Below, one piece after another: positions 32,959 through 41,773 of a DNA stretch of 64,000 nucleotides. Location: NCBI GenBank assembly GCA_902761625.1, contig CACWLH010000003.1:1-64000 (forward strand), written 5' to 3'. A model generated the notes under the pieces. It saw nothing but the letters and a program-made list of their open reading frames with translations. It had not been told where the DNA came from and ran no database searches. The stretch comes from an uncultured Erysipelotrichaceae bacterium (lineage in GTDB: Bacteria > Bacillota_I > Bacilli_A > Erysipelotrichales > Erysipelotrichaceae). Each line of letters begins with the position of its first letter. Positions within the stretch are counted from its first letter, which is position 1. Made by a program: the position numbers and the translations under genes.

Positions 32959-33603
32959 TCATTCTCCTTCTGCTTTGCGGATCAGGATTCCCGCATTCTG
33001 ATTCCGGAAATCTCTGATGTGATAATCACTGTAAAATGAAGCTTCACTCTGACCGACCGCCACACACCTCAGATCTGCTGCGCGCACCATAGCCGCGGCT
33101 GCGGATGAACTGACAAAAGCAACACATTCCTGCTTCTGCAGATCCAGTGCGTCAGCTGCTTTGACAAATGCGTCCGTCTGCGGTTCATCGCGGGATGGAA
33201 GGATGCGGTCAAACAATGAAGCGATGTGAAGAGATTCCGTGATTGTGCGTGCGCAATCCTGATCAAAGAGCAATGCTGTGACATATCCCTCTTCTTTGGC
33301 CTGACGGATAAATTCACGGATTCCCAGAGTCAGCGAATTCGTGCTGATCTTTTCAAGAGCTTCCTTAAAATACTGATCTTTCCGTTTGCACAGGTCATTG
33401 AGTTCGCGCTCTGAGCAGGAAACATTGCCGATATCCATAAGTAGCCGCAAAGCTCTTTCGGCGGGCATGGATTTCACCAGCTCATAATCATTCGCATCCA
33501 GTCTGCAGCCCTTCTCTTCACAGATGCGTGCAAATGCCAGAAAACGGAATCCGCTGACATCCGCGATCACGCCGTCAAACTGAAAGATCAATCCTTTAAT
33601 CAT
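32959..33603 (-). CDS. Catalytically degenerate HAD / beta-phosphoglucomutase-like protein
   Basis: The 214-aa protein aligns by eye along the whole length of beta-phosphoglucomutase-type HAD phosphatases. The nucleophile position of the DxD motif is Gln (LIFQFDGVIAD), read clearly as CAG. The motif II Ser/Thr region reads ALLFDQD, the motif III Lys-Pro site reads RDEPQTD, and the motif IV acidic pair is replaced (VAFVSSSAA). All four catalytic positions therefore appear altered, suggesting a pseudoenzyme. It lies between the importer and the rhamnosidase gene, so a sensing or scaffold role in that operon is possible. Confidence 0.8.
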   Translation of the reverse strand: MIKGLIFQFDGVIADVSGFRFLAFARICEEKGCRLDANDYELVKSMPAERALRLLMDIGNVSCSERELNDLCKRKDQYFKEALEKISTNSLTLGIREFIRQAKEEGYVTALLFDQDCARTITESLHIASLFDRILPSRDEPQTDAFVKAADALDLQKQECVAFVSSSAAAAMVRAADLRCVAVGQSEASFYSDYHIRDFRNQNAGILIRKAEGE

Positions 33604-33630
33604 ATGGTCAATACTCCGGTTTCTAAAAAA

Positions 33631-33694
33631 CCTGCGTCCGCAGGAGTCAGAAAGGATGGTCTCAGAATCTCCTGATTATGCAGGAGATTCTGAG
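33631..33694 (-). other. Strong hairpins between the permease and HAD genes
   Basis: CTCAGAATCTCCTG (33661-33674) and CAGGAGATTCTGAG (33681-33694) form a perfect 14-bp stem with a six-base loop; a second small stem CCTGCG/CGCAGG is at 33631-33644. There is no U-tract in the leftward direction, so an mRNA processing or stability element that uncouples importer and enzyme levels is more likely than a terminator. Confidence 0.7.
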
Positions 33695-33705
33695 CTGAAG
33701 TTCAT

Positions 33706-34665
33706 TCAATGCGTCTTTCTGAACAGGCTGAGAATTCTCTGTTCGTTGTTCAGATAAATCAGGAAGCCGACCAGCAGAAGCGCTGACACAACCTGCTGTA
33801 CGGAGCTGTTGACCATGAGTCTGACATAAGTCAGAGAAATGAATGCCATGGATACAGCGCCAAGAAGATATCCGAGTTTGTCATTGGAGAATCTGCCGAT
33901 ATATCCGCCGATGAACATTGGCAGGAAAGCAGTGAACATGATGCCGATGGAACCGAAGTTGAGCGACATCTGAATACTTCCGGTGGTGGTTGCGGAGATG
34001 AAACCCTGCGCACCCATGAGCAGTCCCGCCGCGCCATAGCAGATCAGTGCATTCTTCTTTTCCTTGATTCCGGTATTGACCGCCACCCTCTGGCCGGAAA
34101 GCAATGCCTTGTAATCGTAGCCGAAGGTTGTCTGATCAAACAGGATCACCATGAAGATCAATGCGCAGACAATGATGATCAGATAGTTTGGAATTGTGCC
34201 GAAGCCAAGCAGCTCCTTGTTGTTGATGAAGGAGATGCCATGGCCGTCTGTGATGGAGTATGCAAGGCCTTCATAGAAGAGCGCCACGCCCAGGGAGATG
34301 ATCATCGGCGGCAGTTTCAGCGTGATATAAACGAAACCGCTGAGCAGACCGAGAAGCAGTCCGAAGAGCAGGGAAAGAGCCAGCATGGGCACCGGTCCCA
34401 GTCCGTATTTCAGTGTGATCGCGGAACTGAGCACCGATGACAATAATGCGATGGAGCCGACCGAGAAATCGAACCTGCCTGAATTCAGATTGATCGAAAG
34501 CGCGTATGTGACCAGGATGACGTTTGCCACCGCTCTGATCAGTGTCAGAACATGCAGGGAACTTTCAAACATCGCCACGCCCTTTGCCATGCAGATCAGA
34601 TTTGTGATGACACACACCAGCAGCGGGATGGCCGCTGTGCATGCCAGTCTCTTTCCTTTGCTCAT
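33706..34665 (-). CDS. Sugar ABC transporter permease (RbsC type)
   Basis: The 319-aa membrane protein has about eight to ten hydrophobic segments and the RbsC-like motifs SGRFDFSVGSIALLSSVL, LGVALFYEGLAYSI and INTGIKEKKNALICYG. It is one of two permeases of a ribose/rhamnose-type importer. It follows the binding-protein gene by 30 bases. The pairing with a different permease (35943-36920) indicates a heterodimeric channel, as in several rhamnose importers. The substrate is inferred from the GH78 gene in the same operon. Confidence 0.9.
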   Translation of the reverse strand: MSKGKRLACTAAIPLLVCVITNLICMAKGVAMFESSLHVLTLIRAVANVILVTYALSINLNSGRFDFSVGSIALLSSVLSSAITLKYGLGPVPMLALSLLFGLLLGLLSGFVYITLKLPPMIISLGVALFYEGLAYSITDGHGISFINNKELLGFGTIPNYLIIIVCALIFMVILFDQTTFGYDYKALLSGQRVAVNTGIKEKKNALICYGAAGLLMGAQGFISATTTGSIQMSLNFGSIGIMFTAFLPMFIGGYIGRFSNDKLGYLLGAVSMAFISLTYVRLMVNSSVQQVVSALLLVGFLIYLNNEQRILSLFRKTH

Positions 34666-34695
34666 ATGATTACCCCCGCTTCAATTCATGAAGCC

Positions 34696-35922
34696 TTATT
34701 TCTTTAAATTCTGGATTTCTTCGAAACTGTATGCGGATACGAACTTCGCGAAGTCATCATAGGATGCGCCGAAGAGTGTATCGAGCATTGCTCTGGTATA
34801 AGCGGGATCCTCTGTGGAAGAGTCAACCGCATAGAATTTTTCCGCTTCTTCCGCACTTGTGGCAACCCAATAGCCCTGGCTGAGTGCGAGAGCCTCACCG
34901 TTTGCGGTTCTGATCGGCTTGCCCTGGACAGCGGAGAGAGTGGCCATGAAGATCGGACCGATGGATGCGGAATATTTGCCTGCCAGATAGTTCAGGACAC
35001 CGGACTTCATGGCTGCCACTGCATCAGATGTATAGGAGTCAACGGTTGCCAGCTGCTGGGATTCCTGCTTGAAGGCTGCGAATGTGTCAAGACCGCTGCC
35101 GACTGTGAGCAGAACCTCAACATTGGGATTGTTGGCTGCTTCAGCCAGTTTGCCGAACCATGCGTCGTCAAAGTCATAACCACCGATGTAGCTGACAACC
35201 TCGACTGAGCCGATCTTGGCCGGTTCAAGCTGGCAGTTCATTTCATAGATCTTGCCGATCATGGAGCCGAAGTCGCTTGCGCCGTTGTATGTGCCGCCGC
35301 CGGCTTCGCACATTGCGACTAACATACCTGCGGTTCTGTAGATGTGCATGTCTGTGTAATAAGGAGTCGCGCCGCCGAAGATTGCGAACTTTGTCTTGCC
35401 CTGATCGAGATAGAACTTTGCCATGTCATAGCCTGCCTGGAATTCTGTTGCAAGATCCGGTCCGATGGCGCCGACATAGTATTCGTTGTCCTTGAATTCC
35501 GCATATTCCTCATCAGAGAGTGTTCCGGTTGCGACTGCGTAGTAGACCTTGTTTTCCGCGCACTTGCGGATCTGGGCGGGACGGTCGCTGGAAGCGAATG
35601 AGATGATTGCCTTGCAGTTGTTGGCGATGAAGTTGTCGATTGCGCTTGCCTCGGCAGCCGCATCAGTCAGTTCATCGGAATACATGAATGTGACATTGTA
35701 CTGTTTTGCAATGTAGTTCTCGTAGTAGGAACGGAATGCGAGAGCTTCCGCGCCGGTCGCATCGGCAACCAGGACGCCGATCTTGACATTCTTGGAATCA
35801 TCGATGCCGCCTTCGGATGCGGAAGATCCGCCTTCAGATGAGCCGCCGCCGGAGCAGGCAGCCAGGGTGAATGTGAGTACAAATGAGAGTGCCAGAACTA
35901 AGATTTTTCTGAATGATTTCAT
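34696..35922 (-). CDS. Sugar-binding lipoprotein of the ABC importer
   Basis: The 408-aa protein has a lipoprotein signal (LSFVLTFTLAACSGGG) with a Ser/Gly-rich linker, then a two-lobed periplasmic-binding fold (NVKIGVLVADATGAEALAF, NCKAIISFASSDR, KTKFAIFGGATPYY). It would capture the substrate outside the membrane for the two permeases. Its position inside the operon, between the permease genes, is unambiguous. Similarity to standard RbsB sequences is modest by eye, so the ligand may be a rhamnoside or another plant glycoside. Confidence 0.88.
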   Translation of the reverse strand: MKSFRKILVLALSFVLTFTLAACSGGGSSEGGSSASEGGIDDSKNVKIGVLVADATGAEALAFRSYYENYIAKQYNVTFMYSDELTDAAAEASAIDNFIANNCKAIISFASSDRPAQIRKCAENKVYYAVATGTLSDEEYAEFKDNEYYVGAIGPDLATEFQAGYDMAKFYLDQGKTKFAIFGGATPYYTDMHIYRTAGMLVAMCEAGGGTYNGASDFGSMIGKIYEMNCQLEPAKIGSVEVVSYIGGYDFDDAWFGKLAEAANNPNVEVLLTVGSGLDTFAAFKQESQQLATVDSYTSDAVAAMKSGVLNYLAGKYSASIGPIFMATLSAVQGKPIRTANGEALALSQGYWVATSAEEAEKFYAVDSSTEDPAYTRAMLDTLFGASYDDFAKFVSAYSFEEIQNLKK

Positions 35923-35942
35923 ATTTCCTCCCTCCTTAGTTT

Positions 35943-36920
35943 TTATCTGGGTAATATTGTCTTCCTGCCGTCATTCATGGAAATGAAGACCACGAGCAGG
36001 AATATGACTGCTTTGACCATCTGGGAAATGCCTGAGTTCAGATTCATCATCAGCATGATCTGACTTAACAGTGTCATGGACAGTGCGCCGATCGATGCTG
36101 AGTAGATTCTGGAGCGGGCTCCGCCGGATACGGGCATTCCGCCAAAGACGATGGAGATGATGACATCCATACCGACGCTGCCTGCCGTGTTGCGGGATAA
36201 GGTCGGTGCATATGTGATGGTTAAGAATGCGCCAAGGCCCACCCCAAGGCCTGCCAAAGCGAAGGCACAGATGGCGAGTTTTGAATTGTTAAGTCCGCTG
36301 AGCGCTGCGCATACCGGATTGCCGCCCATGAATTTTTCCTGTCTGCCCAGTTTGAGGAAACTGAATGCGAAGACACAGACCGCAAGGTATGCAAGCAATA
36401 CAAACAGCTTGAACTGGATCGTGTTGATTGAAGATACAGCTTCGGCCGGAACCTGGATGATATCCCCGGTGCCGTTGGCTCCGATCAGCATCAATACCGC
36501 CGCATTGAGCAATGAAAGCATTGCGATTGTGGTGACAAAGACCGGCAGGTTGAATACGGAAGCCAGCACTGAACAGGTTAATGAGATGATGACCGCCGAA
36601 GCGATGCACGCTCCAAGCATCATCACCAGGCTTTCCGTTCTGCCATATACCATCGCCCCGATCAGGGCGCTGACACACATGTTGGCGCCAAGTGAGATAT
36701 CGAAGGAACCCAGTGTATAGATGAAGATCGCGCCGGTTGCCACGACGATGACAATCACCGACTGGTTGAGAATGTTTTTCAGACTGTAGGGAATGTTGAT
36801 GTCCTGGGCAATGGCGAAGGCCATGAACAGGGCAAACAGAATGACAAGGCCGGCCGCCGGTGCGAAGCTGAACAGCATTCTGCGCAGTTTTTCCCGTTTC
36901 AGGATTTTTTCGTTATCCAT
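35943..36920 (-). CDS. Sugar ABC transporter permease (RbsC type), second subunit
   Basis: The 325-aa membrane protein has RbsC-family features such as YTLGSFDISLGANMCVSALIG, ATIAMLSLLNAAVLML-like (VTTIAMLSLLNAAV) and SIVFGGMPVSGGARSRIYSA. It differs clearly from the other permease of the operon. The gene lies 12 bases after the ATPase gene and 20 bases before the binding-protein gene, consistent with one transcript. Confidence 0.9.
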   Translation of the reverse strand: MDNEKILKREKLRRMLFSFAPAAGLVILFALFMAFAIAQDINIPYSLKNILNQSVIVIVVATGAIFIYTLGSFDISLGANMCVSALIGAMVYGRTESLVMMLGACIASAVIISLTCSVLASVFNLPVFVTTIAMLSLLNAAVLMLIGANGTGDIIQVPAEAVSSINTIQFKLFVLLAYLAVCVFAFSFLKLGRQEKFMGGNPVCAALSGLNNSKLAICAFALAGLGVGLGAFLTITYAPTLSRNTAGSVGMDVIISIVFGGMPVSGGARSRIYSASIGALSMTLLSQIMLMMNLNSGISQMVKAVIFLLVVFISMNDGRKTILPR

Positions 36921-36932
36921 AAGATCCGCTCC

Positions 36933-38423
36933 TTAAATCATGTATTGAATCACATCCGCTTCAGAAAGCTTCCTCGAGCGGAACAGTTCTTTTTTCAAAG
37001 CGCCGTCCTTCATGACCAGAATGCGGTCGCTCATGCCGATCAGCTCCGCCATTTCCTCTGAGATCAGAAGAATGGATTTTCCTTCCTGGCGCATCTGGTA
37101 CATCAGCTGATACATCGCCTGTTTGACGCCGATGTCAACGCCGCGGGTCGGACAGTCGAGGATCAGGATTTCACTTTCCCTTCCCAGCCATTTGCCGAAG
37201 GCGACTTTCTGCTTGTTGCCGCCGGACAGTGCCGACACATACTGATCCGCACCGGTGCATTTGATGCTTAAGCCGTCAATCTGTTTCTGCACATATTTCT
37301 TTTCATTGCCCGGCAGGATCAGGAAGCCTGATACGGCAAACTTATCCAGACCGGCAATGGCGATGTTGTCCTTGATGCTTGCCTCGGTATTGAGCGATTC
37401 CGTATCACGGTCCTTGGCAACATATCCCATCTGCATCTTCATCGCTTCCGCAATGGTATTGACCTTTTTTCCGTAAACGGTGAATTCGCCGCTTTCGCAT
37501 TTTTCCGCCGCGAAGAGCACTTTGCCGAGTGTATGCATGCCGCAATGAGAGAGTCCGCCGATTCCCAGGATCTCGCCTTTGTGAAGTTCGAAGGAAAAAT
37601 GATCAAGCTGGTTGGTATGGCAGAGGTTCTCCGCTTTGAGCACAACCTCCTCACCCGCCGGATCGCCATAGTCATCACGGTAATAGCTGCCGGAAAGCTC
37701 ACGGCCGATCATCGAGGTTTTGATCGCATCCTCATCGAATTCCGCTTTTTTGAATGTGGTGATGATGGAACCATCACGCAATACGGTCAGCCGGTCGCAG
37801 ACATGCATGATCTCATCGAGGTCATGGGAGATGAAGATGACCGTTCCGTTTTCCTTTTTCATCTTTTCCATGATGGCGTAGATGATGTCTCTGCCCTTCT
37901 GGGAAAGCGCGGTTGTGGTTTCATCGACAACCAGAACCTTCGGATTGTTTGCCATGACCTTGGCAATTTCGATCAGTTTGCGGTCCTGGAAATCAAGCAT
38001 CGCGGTCACCTGTGAAGCGCTGATATGATCCGCGCCGATCTGATTGAGCGCTGTCTGCGCCTCATTGATCATCCGCTTCCGGTCCACAAACGGTCCCTTT
38101 TTAAACCGCTGCGATTCAGAGAGGAAGATGTTTTCGGCAACGCTGACACCGGGAACCGTTCCGTTTTCCTGCACGATCATGCCGACACCTTTTTTCAGGG
38201 CGTCATTCATGCTGGAAGGATTCCAGGGGGTTCCCATAAACAGCATTTCACCGCTGTCGCATTTCTGCATGCCTGCGTAAATCGAAGTCGCGGTTGACTT
38301 GCCTGAACCGTTTTCCCCGATGAGTCCGAGGATCTCTCCCTCATAGGCTTCAAAGGAAACATTGTTCAGAGCGATGGTGGAACCGAACCGTTTGTTCATG
38401 TTTCTGATTTCTACTGTTTTCAT
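36933..38423 (-). CDS. Sugar ABC transporter ATPase with two nucleotide-binding domains
   Basis: The 496-aa protein of the RbsA/MglA type starts MKTVEIRNMNKRFG at 38423. The first domain has a good Walker A (GLIGENGSGKST) and Walker B (VLVVDETTTAL) but a degenerate signature (MLDFQDRKLIEIAK). The second has a degenerate Walker A (GIGGLSHCGMHTLG) and a canonical signature (ALSGGNKQKV). Such asymmetry is usual in this family. It is the first gene of the importer operon, divergent from an AraC regulator. Confidence 0.93.
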   Translation of the reverse strand: MKTVEIRNMNKRFGSTIALNNVSFEAYEGEILGLIGENGSGKSTATSIYAGMQKCDSGEMLFMGTPWNPSSMNDALKKGVGMIVQENGTVPGVSVAENIFLSESQRFKKGPFVDRKRMINEAQTALNQIGADHISASQVTAMLDFQDRKLIEIAKVMANNPKVLVVDETTTALSQKGRDIIYAIMEKMKKENGTVIFISHDLDEIMHVCDRLTVLRDGSIITTFKKAEFDEDAIKTSMIGRELSGSYYRDDYGDPAGEEVVLKAENLCHTNQLDHFSFELHKGEILGIGGLSHCGMHTLGKVLFAAEKCESGEFTVYGKKVNTIAEAMKMQMGYVAKDRDTESLNTEASIKDNIAIAGLDKFAVSGFLILPGNEKKYVQKQIDGLSIKCTGADQYVSALSGGNKQKVAFGKWLGRESEILILDCPTRGVDIGVKQAMYQLMYQMRQEGKSILLISEEMAELIGMSDRILVMKDGALKKELFRSRKLSEADVIQYMI

Positions 38424-38561
38424 ATTTATTCTCTGTTTCAGCTGCCGCTGTCTGATTACATTTTTATAATAGCGAATTGCAAATAAATAAAATATTGTCA
38501 ATCGTAACCGCTTTCATAGATATTTTTTGATTATTTTATTAAATTTCATCTATTCAACTGA

Positions 38562-38567
38562 TATAAT
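38562..38567 (+). promoter_or_regulatory. -10 element of the AraC regulator gene
   Basis: A consensus TATAAT 22 bases before the ATG, with AAAGAGGTG as SD. The -35 is not clear; the divergent importer promoter shares this AT-rich space (38424-38589). Confidence 0.55.
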
Positions 38568-38589
38568 TTGATCAAAGAGGTGAAAAAAG

Positions 38590-39645
38590 ATGAACCAGAT
38601 CGAACTGCTTCAGAATCTTCACAGCCTGAATGAGAATGAATTGTTTTACAAACGGTATCAGGACGAGAAAAAACATCCGGATACGTTTCCCGCATATCTC
38701 GCCTCACTGGATATGAATGAAATTCTGGAACATCATTATGTGATTCCCGAAATCATGGAGACAATGCCGCCGAGCATGAAGGATGAATACTTCTATTCAG
38801 ATTCCGAGCTGGGCATTCTTCTGCAGAAACACAATTGTTATTCTCCGGAATTCACCCACTTCCATACCTACTTCGAAGCGCTGTATGTGTTTGAGGGCAT
38901 CTGCCGCCATACCGCCGACGGAAAAACGAGAATTCTGCGCATGGGTGATCTTTGTATCATTCCGCCCGGAGTTTCCCACGCCGTCGATGTGCAGGATTCA
39001 AGCATTGTGATCAATGTCATTCTGTCCACCGAAGTCATTGAAAATGTGTTCAAGAATCCGGCCTATTACAAACAGAACCCGCTTTCGGAATTCTTCCTGA
39101 AAAACCTGCGCGGCTCCAGCGATCACACATTTCTTTCCGTGCACACGGGCAACGATCAGGAGCTGAAAGACCTGATGATTCAGATGATGCTCGAAAGCAT
39201 CAACAAGTATCAGGAATACGATGCCATCCTGTATTCGCTGTTTGCCGTCTTTTTTGCCAAGCTGCTCAGGTTTTATGAGAATACGATCGAAATCTCATCC
39301 AGCCGTTTTTCCGATTCCCGCAAAGCCTATGACATCAGCGCTTATATCGAGGAACATCACAACAGTGTGACCCTCAACAGCCTCGCCGCTCATTTCGGCT
39401 ATACACCCGAATACACCTCCAGACTGATCCGCAAGATCACCGGCAGCTCGTTCATGGAGCTGCTCAGCGAAAGCCGGATGAAACATGCGATCGCCCTGTT
39501 GAAATCCACCAGCCTGCCTGTATCGAATGTCGCCAATGCGGTCGGCTACGAAAGCACCGAAAACTTCATCCGTGTTTTCAAGAAAAGATACGCAATGACC
39601 CCTTCCGCCTACCGGCGCACCGCAAACAAAAACATGATTTTATAG
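38590..39645 (+). CDS. AraC family regulator, probably of the rhamnoside importer operon
   Basis: The 351-aa regulator has an N-terminal extension, a cupin-type sensor domain (FTHFHTYFEALYVFEGICRH, IPPGVSHAVDV) and two C-terminal helix-turn-helix units (VTLNSLAAHFGYTPEYTSRLI; NVANAVGYESTENFIRVFKK). It is divergent from the importer ATPase gene, the common place for the local activator. The following DUF5714 gene begins ten bases after its stop and is probably co-transcribed. Confidence 0.9.
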   Translation: MNQIELLQNLHSLNENELFYKRYQDEKKHPDTFPAYLASLDMNEILEHHYVIPEIMETMPPSMKDEYFYSDSELGILLQKHNCYSPEFTHFHTYFEALYVFEGICRHTADGKTRILRMGDLCIIPPGVSHAVDVQDSSIVINVILSTEVIENVFKNPAYYKQNPLSEFFLKNLRGSSDHTFLSVHTGNDQELKDLMIQMMLESINKYQEYDAILYSLFAVFFAKLLRFYENTIEISSSRFSDSRKAYDISAYIEEHHNSVTLNSLAAHFGYTPEYTSRLIRKITGSSFMELLSESRMKHAIALLKSTSLPVSNVANAVGYESTENFIRVFKKRYAMTPSAYRRTANKNMIL

Positions 39646-39655
39646 GAGAGCATAT

Positions 39656-40378
39656 ATGAGTGAGGAATGTCTGATCTGCGGATCGCCGCTGCAATACCTG
39701 GAAACAGATGAAATGATGGAATGCGCGATATGCGGCAGAAAGGAACTGAGCAAAACAAAATGTATTCACGGGCATTATGTATGCAATGAATGCCATATGG
39801 CCGGACTGGATTCCATCATCGGCTTATGCCTCAAGGAGGAGTCTGCTGATCCGGTATCCATCCTGGAGGATATGATGAATCTTGACTTCTGCCATATGCA
39901 CGGTCCCGAACATCATGTCATGTGCGCGGCTGCGCTGTTAACCGCTTATCACAATGCGGGCGGACAGATCAGCCTGGAAGAAAAGCTGAAAGAAGTATTG
40001 CGCAGAGGCAGATCCGTACCCGGCGGAGCCTGCGGTTTCTGGGGTGCGTGTGGAGCGGCCATCAGCTCCGGCATCTTCATCTCGGTGCTCACCGGTTCCA
40101 CCCCGCTTGCCGAAGAACCGTTTGCGCTGAGCAATGAGATGACTTCCCGCTCACTGGCAAAAATCGCGGAAACCGGCGGTCCCCGCTGCTGCAAGCGCAA
40201 TTCCTATCTTTCCATCCTTGCAGCATGTGAATTCGTGAAGGAACATTTCGGCATTGAAATGAAAACACATGAGACTGTCTGTTTCCGCTCTCATCAAAAC
40301 AACCAGTGCATCGGAAAACGCTGTCCCTTCTCATTGGCGAATCATCCGTCATTTGTAAAAAATGAAAAAGACTCCTGA
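39656..40378 (+). CDS. DUF5714-type cysteine-rich protein
   Basis: The 240-aa protein begins with zinc-ribbon-like pairs (ECLICGSP, ECAICGRKE, CIHGHYVCNECH), followed by a conserved helical core with HGPEHHVMCAAALLTAYHN and PGGACGFWGACGAAISSG. Further Cys occur in GGPRCCKRN and GKRCPFS. I recognise the architecture as the DUF5714 group, whose function is not known to me; the glycine- and cysteine-rich core suggests a metal or cofactor site. It sits directly behind the AraC gene (SD TAGGAG). A short CTCCTGAAT/ATTCAGGAG stem overlaps its stop codon. Confidence 0.75.
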   Translation: MSEECLICGSPLQYLETDEMMECAICGRKELSKTKCIHGHYVCNECHMAGLDSIIGLCLKEESADPVSILEDMMNLDFCHMHGPEHHVMCAAALLTAYHNAGGQISLEEKLKEVLRRGRSVPGGACGFWGACGAAISSGIFISVLTGSTPLAEEPFALSNEMTSRSLAKIAETGGPRCCKRNSYLSILAACEFVKEHFGIEMKTHETVCFRSHQNNQCIGKRCPFSLANHPSFVKNEKDS

Positions 40379-40421
40379 ATGATTCAGGAGCCGATCGGTC
40401 ACATCATTGACGCATGAGCAA

Positions 40422-41657
40422 TCATGCGTTTTTTGCAGCCTGTTTTGAAGCGGTGCGGTAAATGAAGATCAGACATGCAAACGCGATTGCGATCATCACG
40501 ATACCGCCGATGACACTTGAGGAATAGGAACCGGTCAGATCGTACATCATACCGATCAGAGTCAGGCCTGCAGCTGAGGCGACACTGGTGAAGACGGTGA
40601 TGACGGAATATGCATTGCCGTACTGGGCATCGCCATAGAGCGTTCTTGTGATCATTGAAATGCCAAGGGAACCGATTGAATAGCATGTGCCATACAGGAA
40701 ACCTCCTGCCAGCAGCGGAAGCGTTCCGCCCGGATTCATGAGAATCAGTACCAGGCCTGCCAGGGAGGTGGCCATCATGCAGACAACGCCCTTGAAAGCG
40801 CCGATTCTGTCCGCCATCGCGCCAAGCACGAATTTGGATGCGACATTGCCGATCATCGAGAAGGAAAGCAATGCGGCACCGATGGAAGCCTCAAAGCCAT
40901 AAGTCTGGGCAAGACTGGAAAGATGCGGGGAAAGACTTGTCAGAAGCACAATACACAGCACAAGCACGATCAGTGATACAAACAGCGCGGAGCGGGATGT
41001 GAAGGGAAGATCCATATTGGCAGCTGCCTTCTTCTGCGGATTCGCATTGACCTCATTTTCTCCGTAGGGACGCATGCCGATGTCCTGCGGTTTGAGCGGC
41101 ACAAAGAAGATGGACGGCAGGATGAACAGGAAGATCGCAATCACAAAGCCGATATATGTTTTTTCATAGCCGTAGTTCTGAATCATGGATGAGAGAACCG
41201 GTGAGGCAATGGCGGAACCGATTCCGGAGAATGAGAGAGCCAGGCCGGTCAGGGTTCCTCTGTATTTGACAAACCAGTTGCCGATGATCATGGTGATGAT
41301 CATCATGGAAACAGCCGCGAAACCGATGCCTCTGACAATTGCCGCGATGTTCATGATCATCACGTTATGGCATAAGGCGATCACAAGACCGGACACAAGA
41401 ATCAGCACCGCGCCGAAAGTGAGAATGGACTTGATTCTGACATTTCTTGAAATCATCCTTGCGACAACCGGCGTCGAGAAGCCGACGATCAGATTGGAGA
41501 TGGACATATGAAGTGTGATCGCTCCCTGGCCGACTTGCATCGCATCCGCCATCGGTTTGTAGAAAACGCCGTACGCATTGACCAGTCCCATGGCACCGCA
41601 TGCCATCAGACATGTGCATACCGCCGCGATGATGTACATAGCTTTTCCGTTTTTCAT
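40422..41657 (-). CDS. MFS transporter, OxlT/oxalate-formate antiporter-like
   Basis: The 411-aa protein has twelve predicted membrane segments and major facilitator loops (ARMISRNVRIKSILTFGAVL in the first half, GAMADRIGAFKGVVCMMATS in the second). Its N-terminus, AMGLVNAYGVFYKPMADAM, resembles the oxalate:formate antiporter / monocarboxylate group. It is divergent from a LysR regulator that probably controls it. The substrate is likely a small organic acid, by family only. Confidence 0.87.
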   Translation of the reverse strand: MKNGKAMYIIAAVCTCLMACGAMGLVNAYGVFYKPMADAMQVGQGAITLHMSISNLIVGFSTPVVARMISRNVRIKSILTFGAVLILVSGLVIALCHNVMIMNIAAIVRGIGFAAVSMMIITMIIGNWFVKYRGTLTGLALSFSGIGSAIASPVLSSMIQNYGYEKTYIGFVIAIFLFILPSIFFVPLKPQDIGMRPYGENEVNANPQKKAAANMDLPFTSRSALFVSLIVLVLCIVLLTSLSPHLSSLAQTYGFEASIGAALLSFSMIGNVASKFVLGAMADRIGAFKGVVCMMATSLAGLVLILMNPGGTLPLLAGGFLYGTCYSIGSLGISMITRTLYGDAQYGNAYSVITVFTSVASAAGLTLIGMMYDLTGSYSSSVIGGIVMIAIAFACLIFIYRTASKQAAKNA

Positions 41658-41773
41658 ATCGCTTACCGCCTTTGTTTTTTCTTTACATTCATACTCTATT
41701 GAGATTTCGAGGAAATATGAAATACTTATATTAAATACTTTGCTATAAATTGTTTTTATTTCAAGGAGGAATC

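Noticed and set aside
40366-40394. Stem CTCCTGAAT/ATTCAGGAG at the end of the DUF5714 gene as a terminator
   Set aside because: No U-tract follows in either direction and the loop is only one base; it is kept only as a note in that gene entry.
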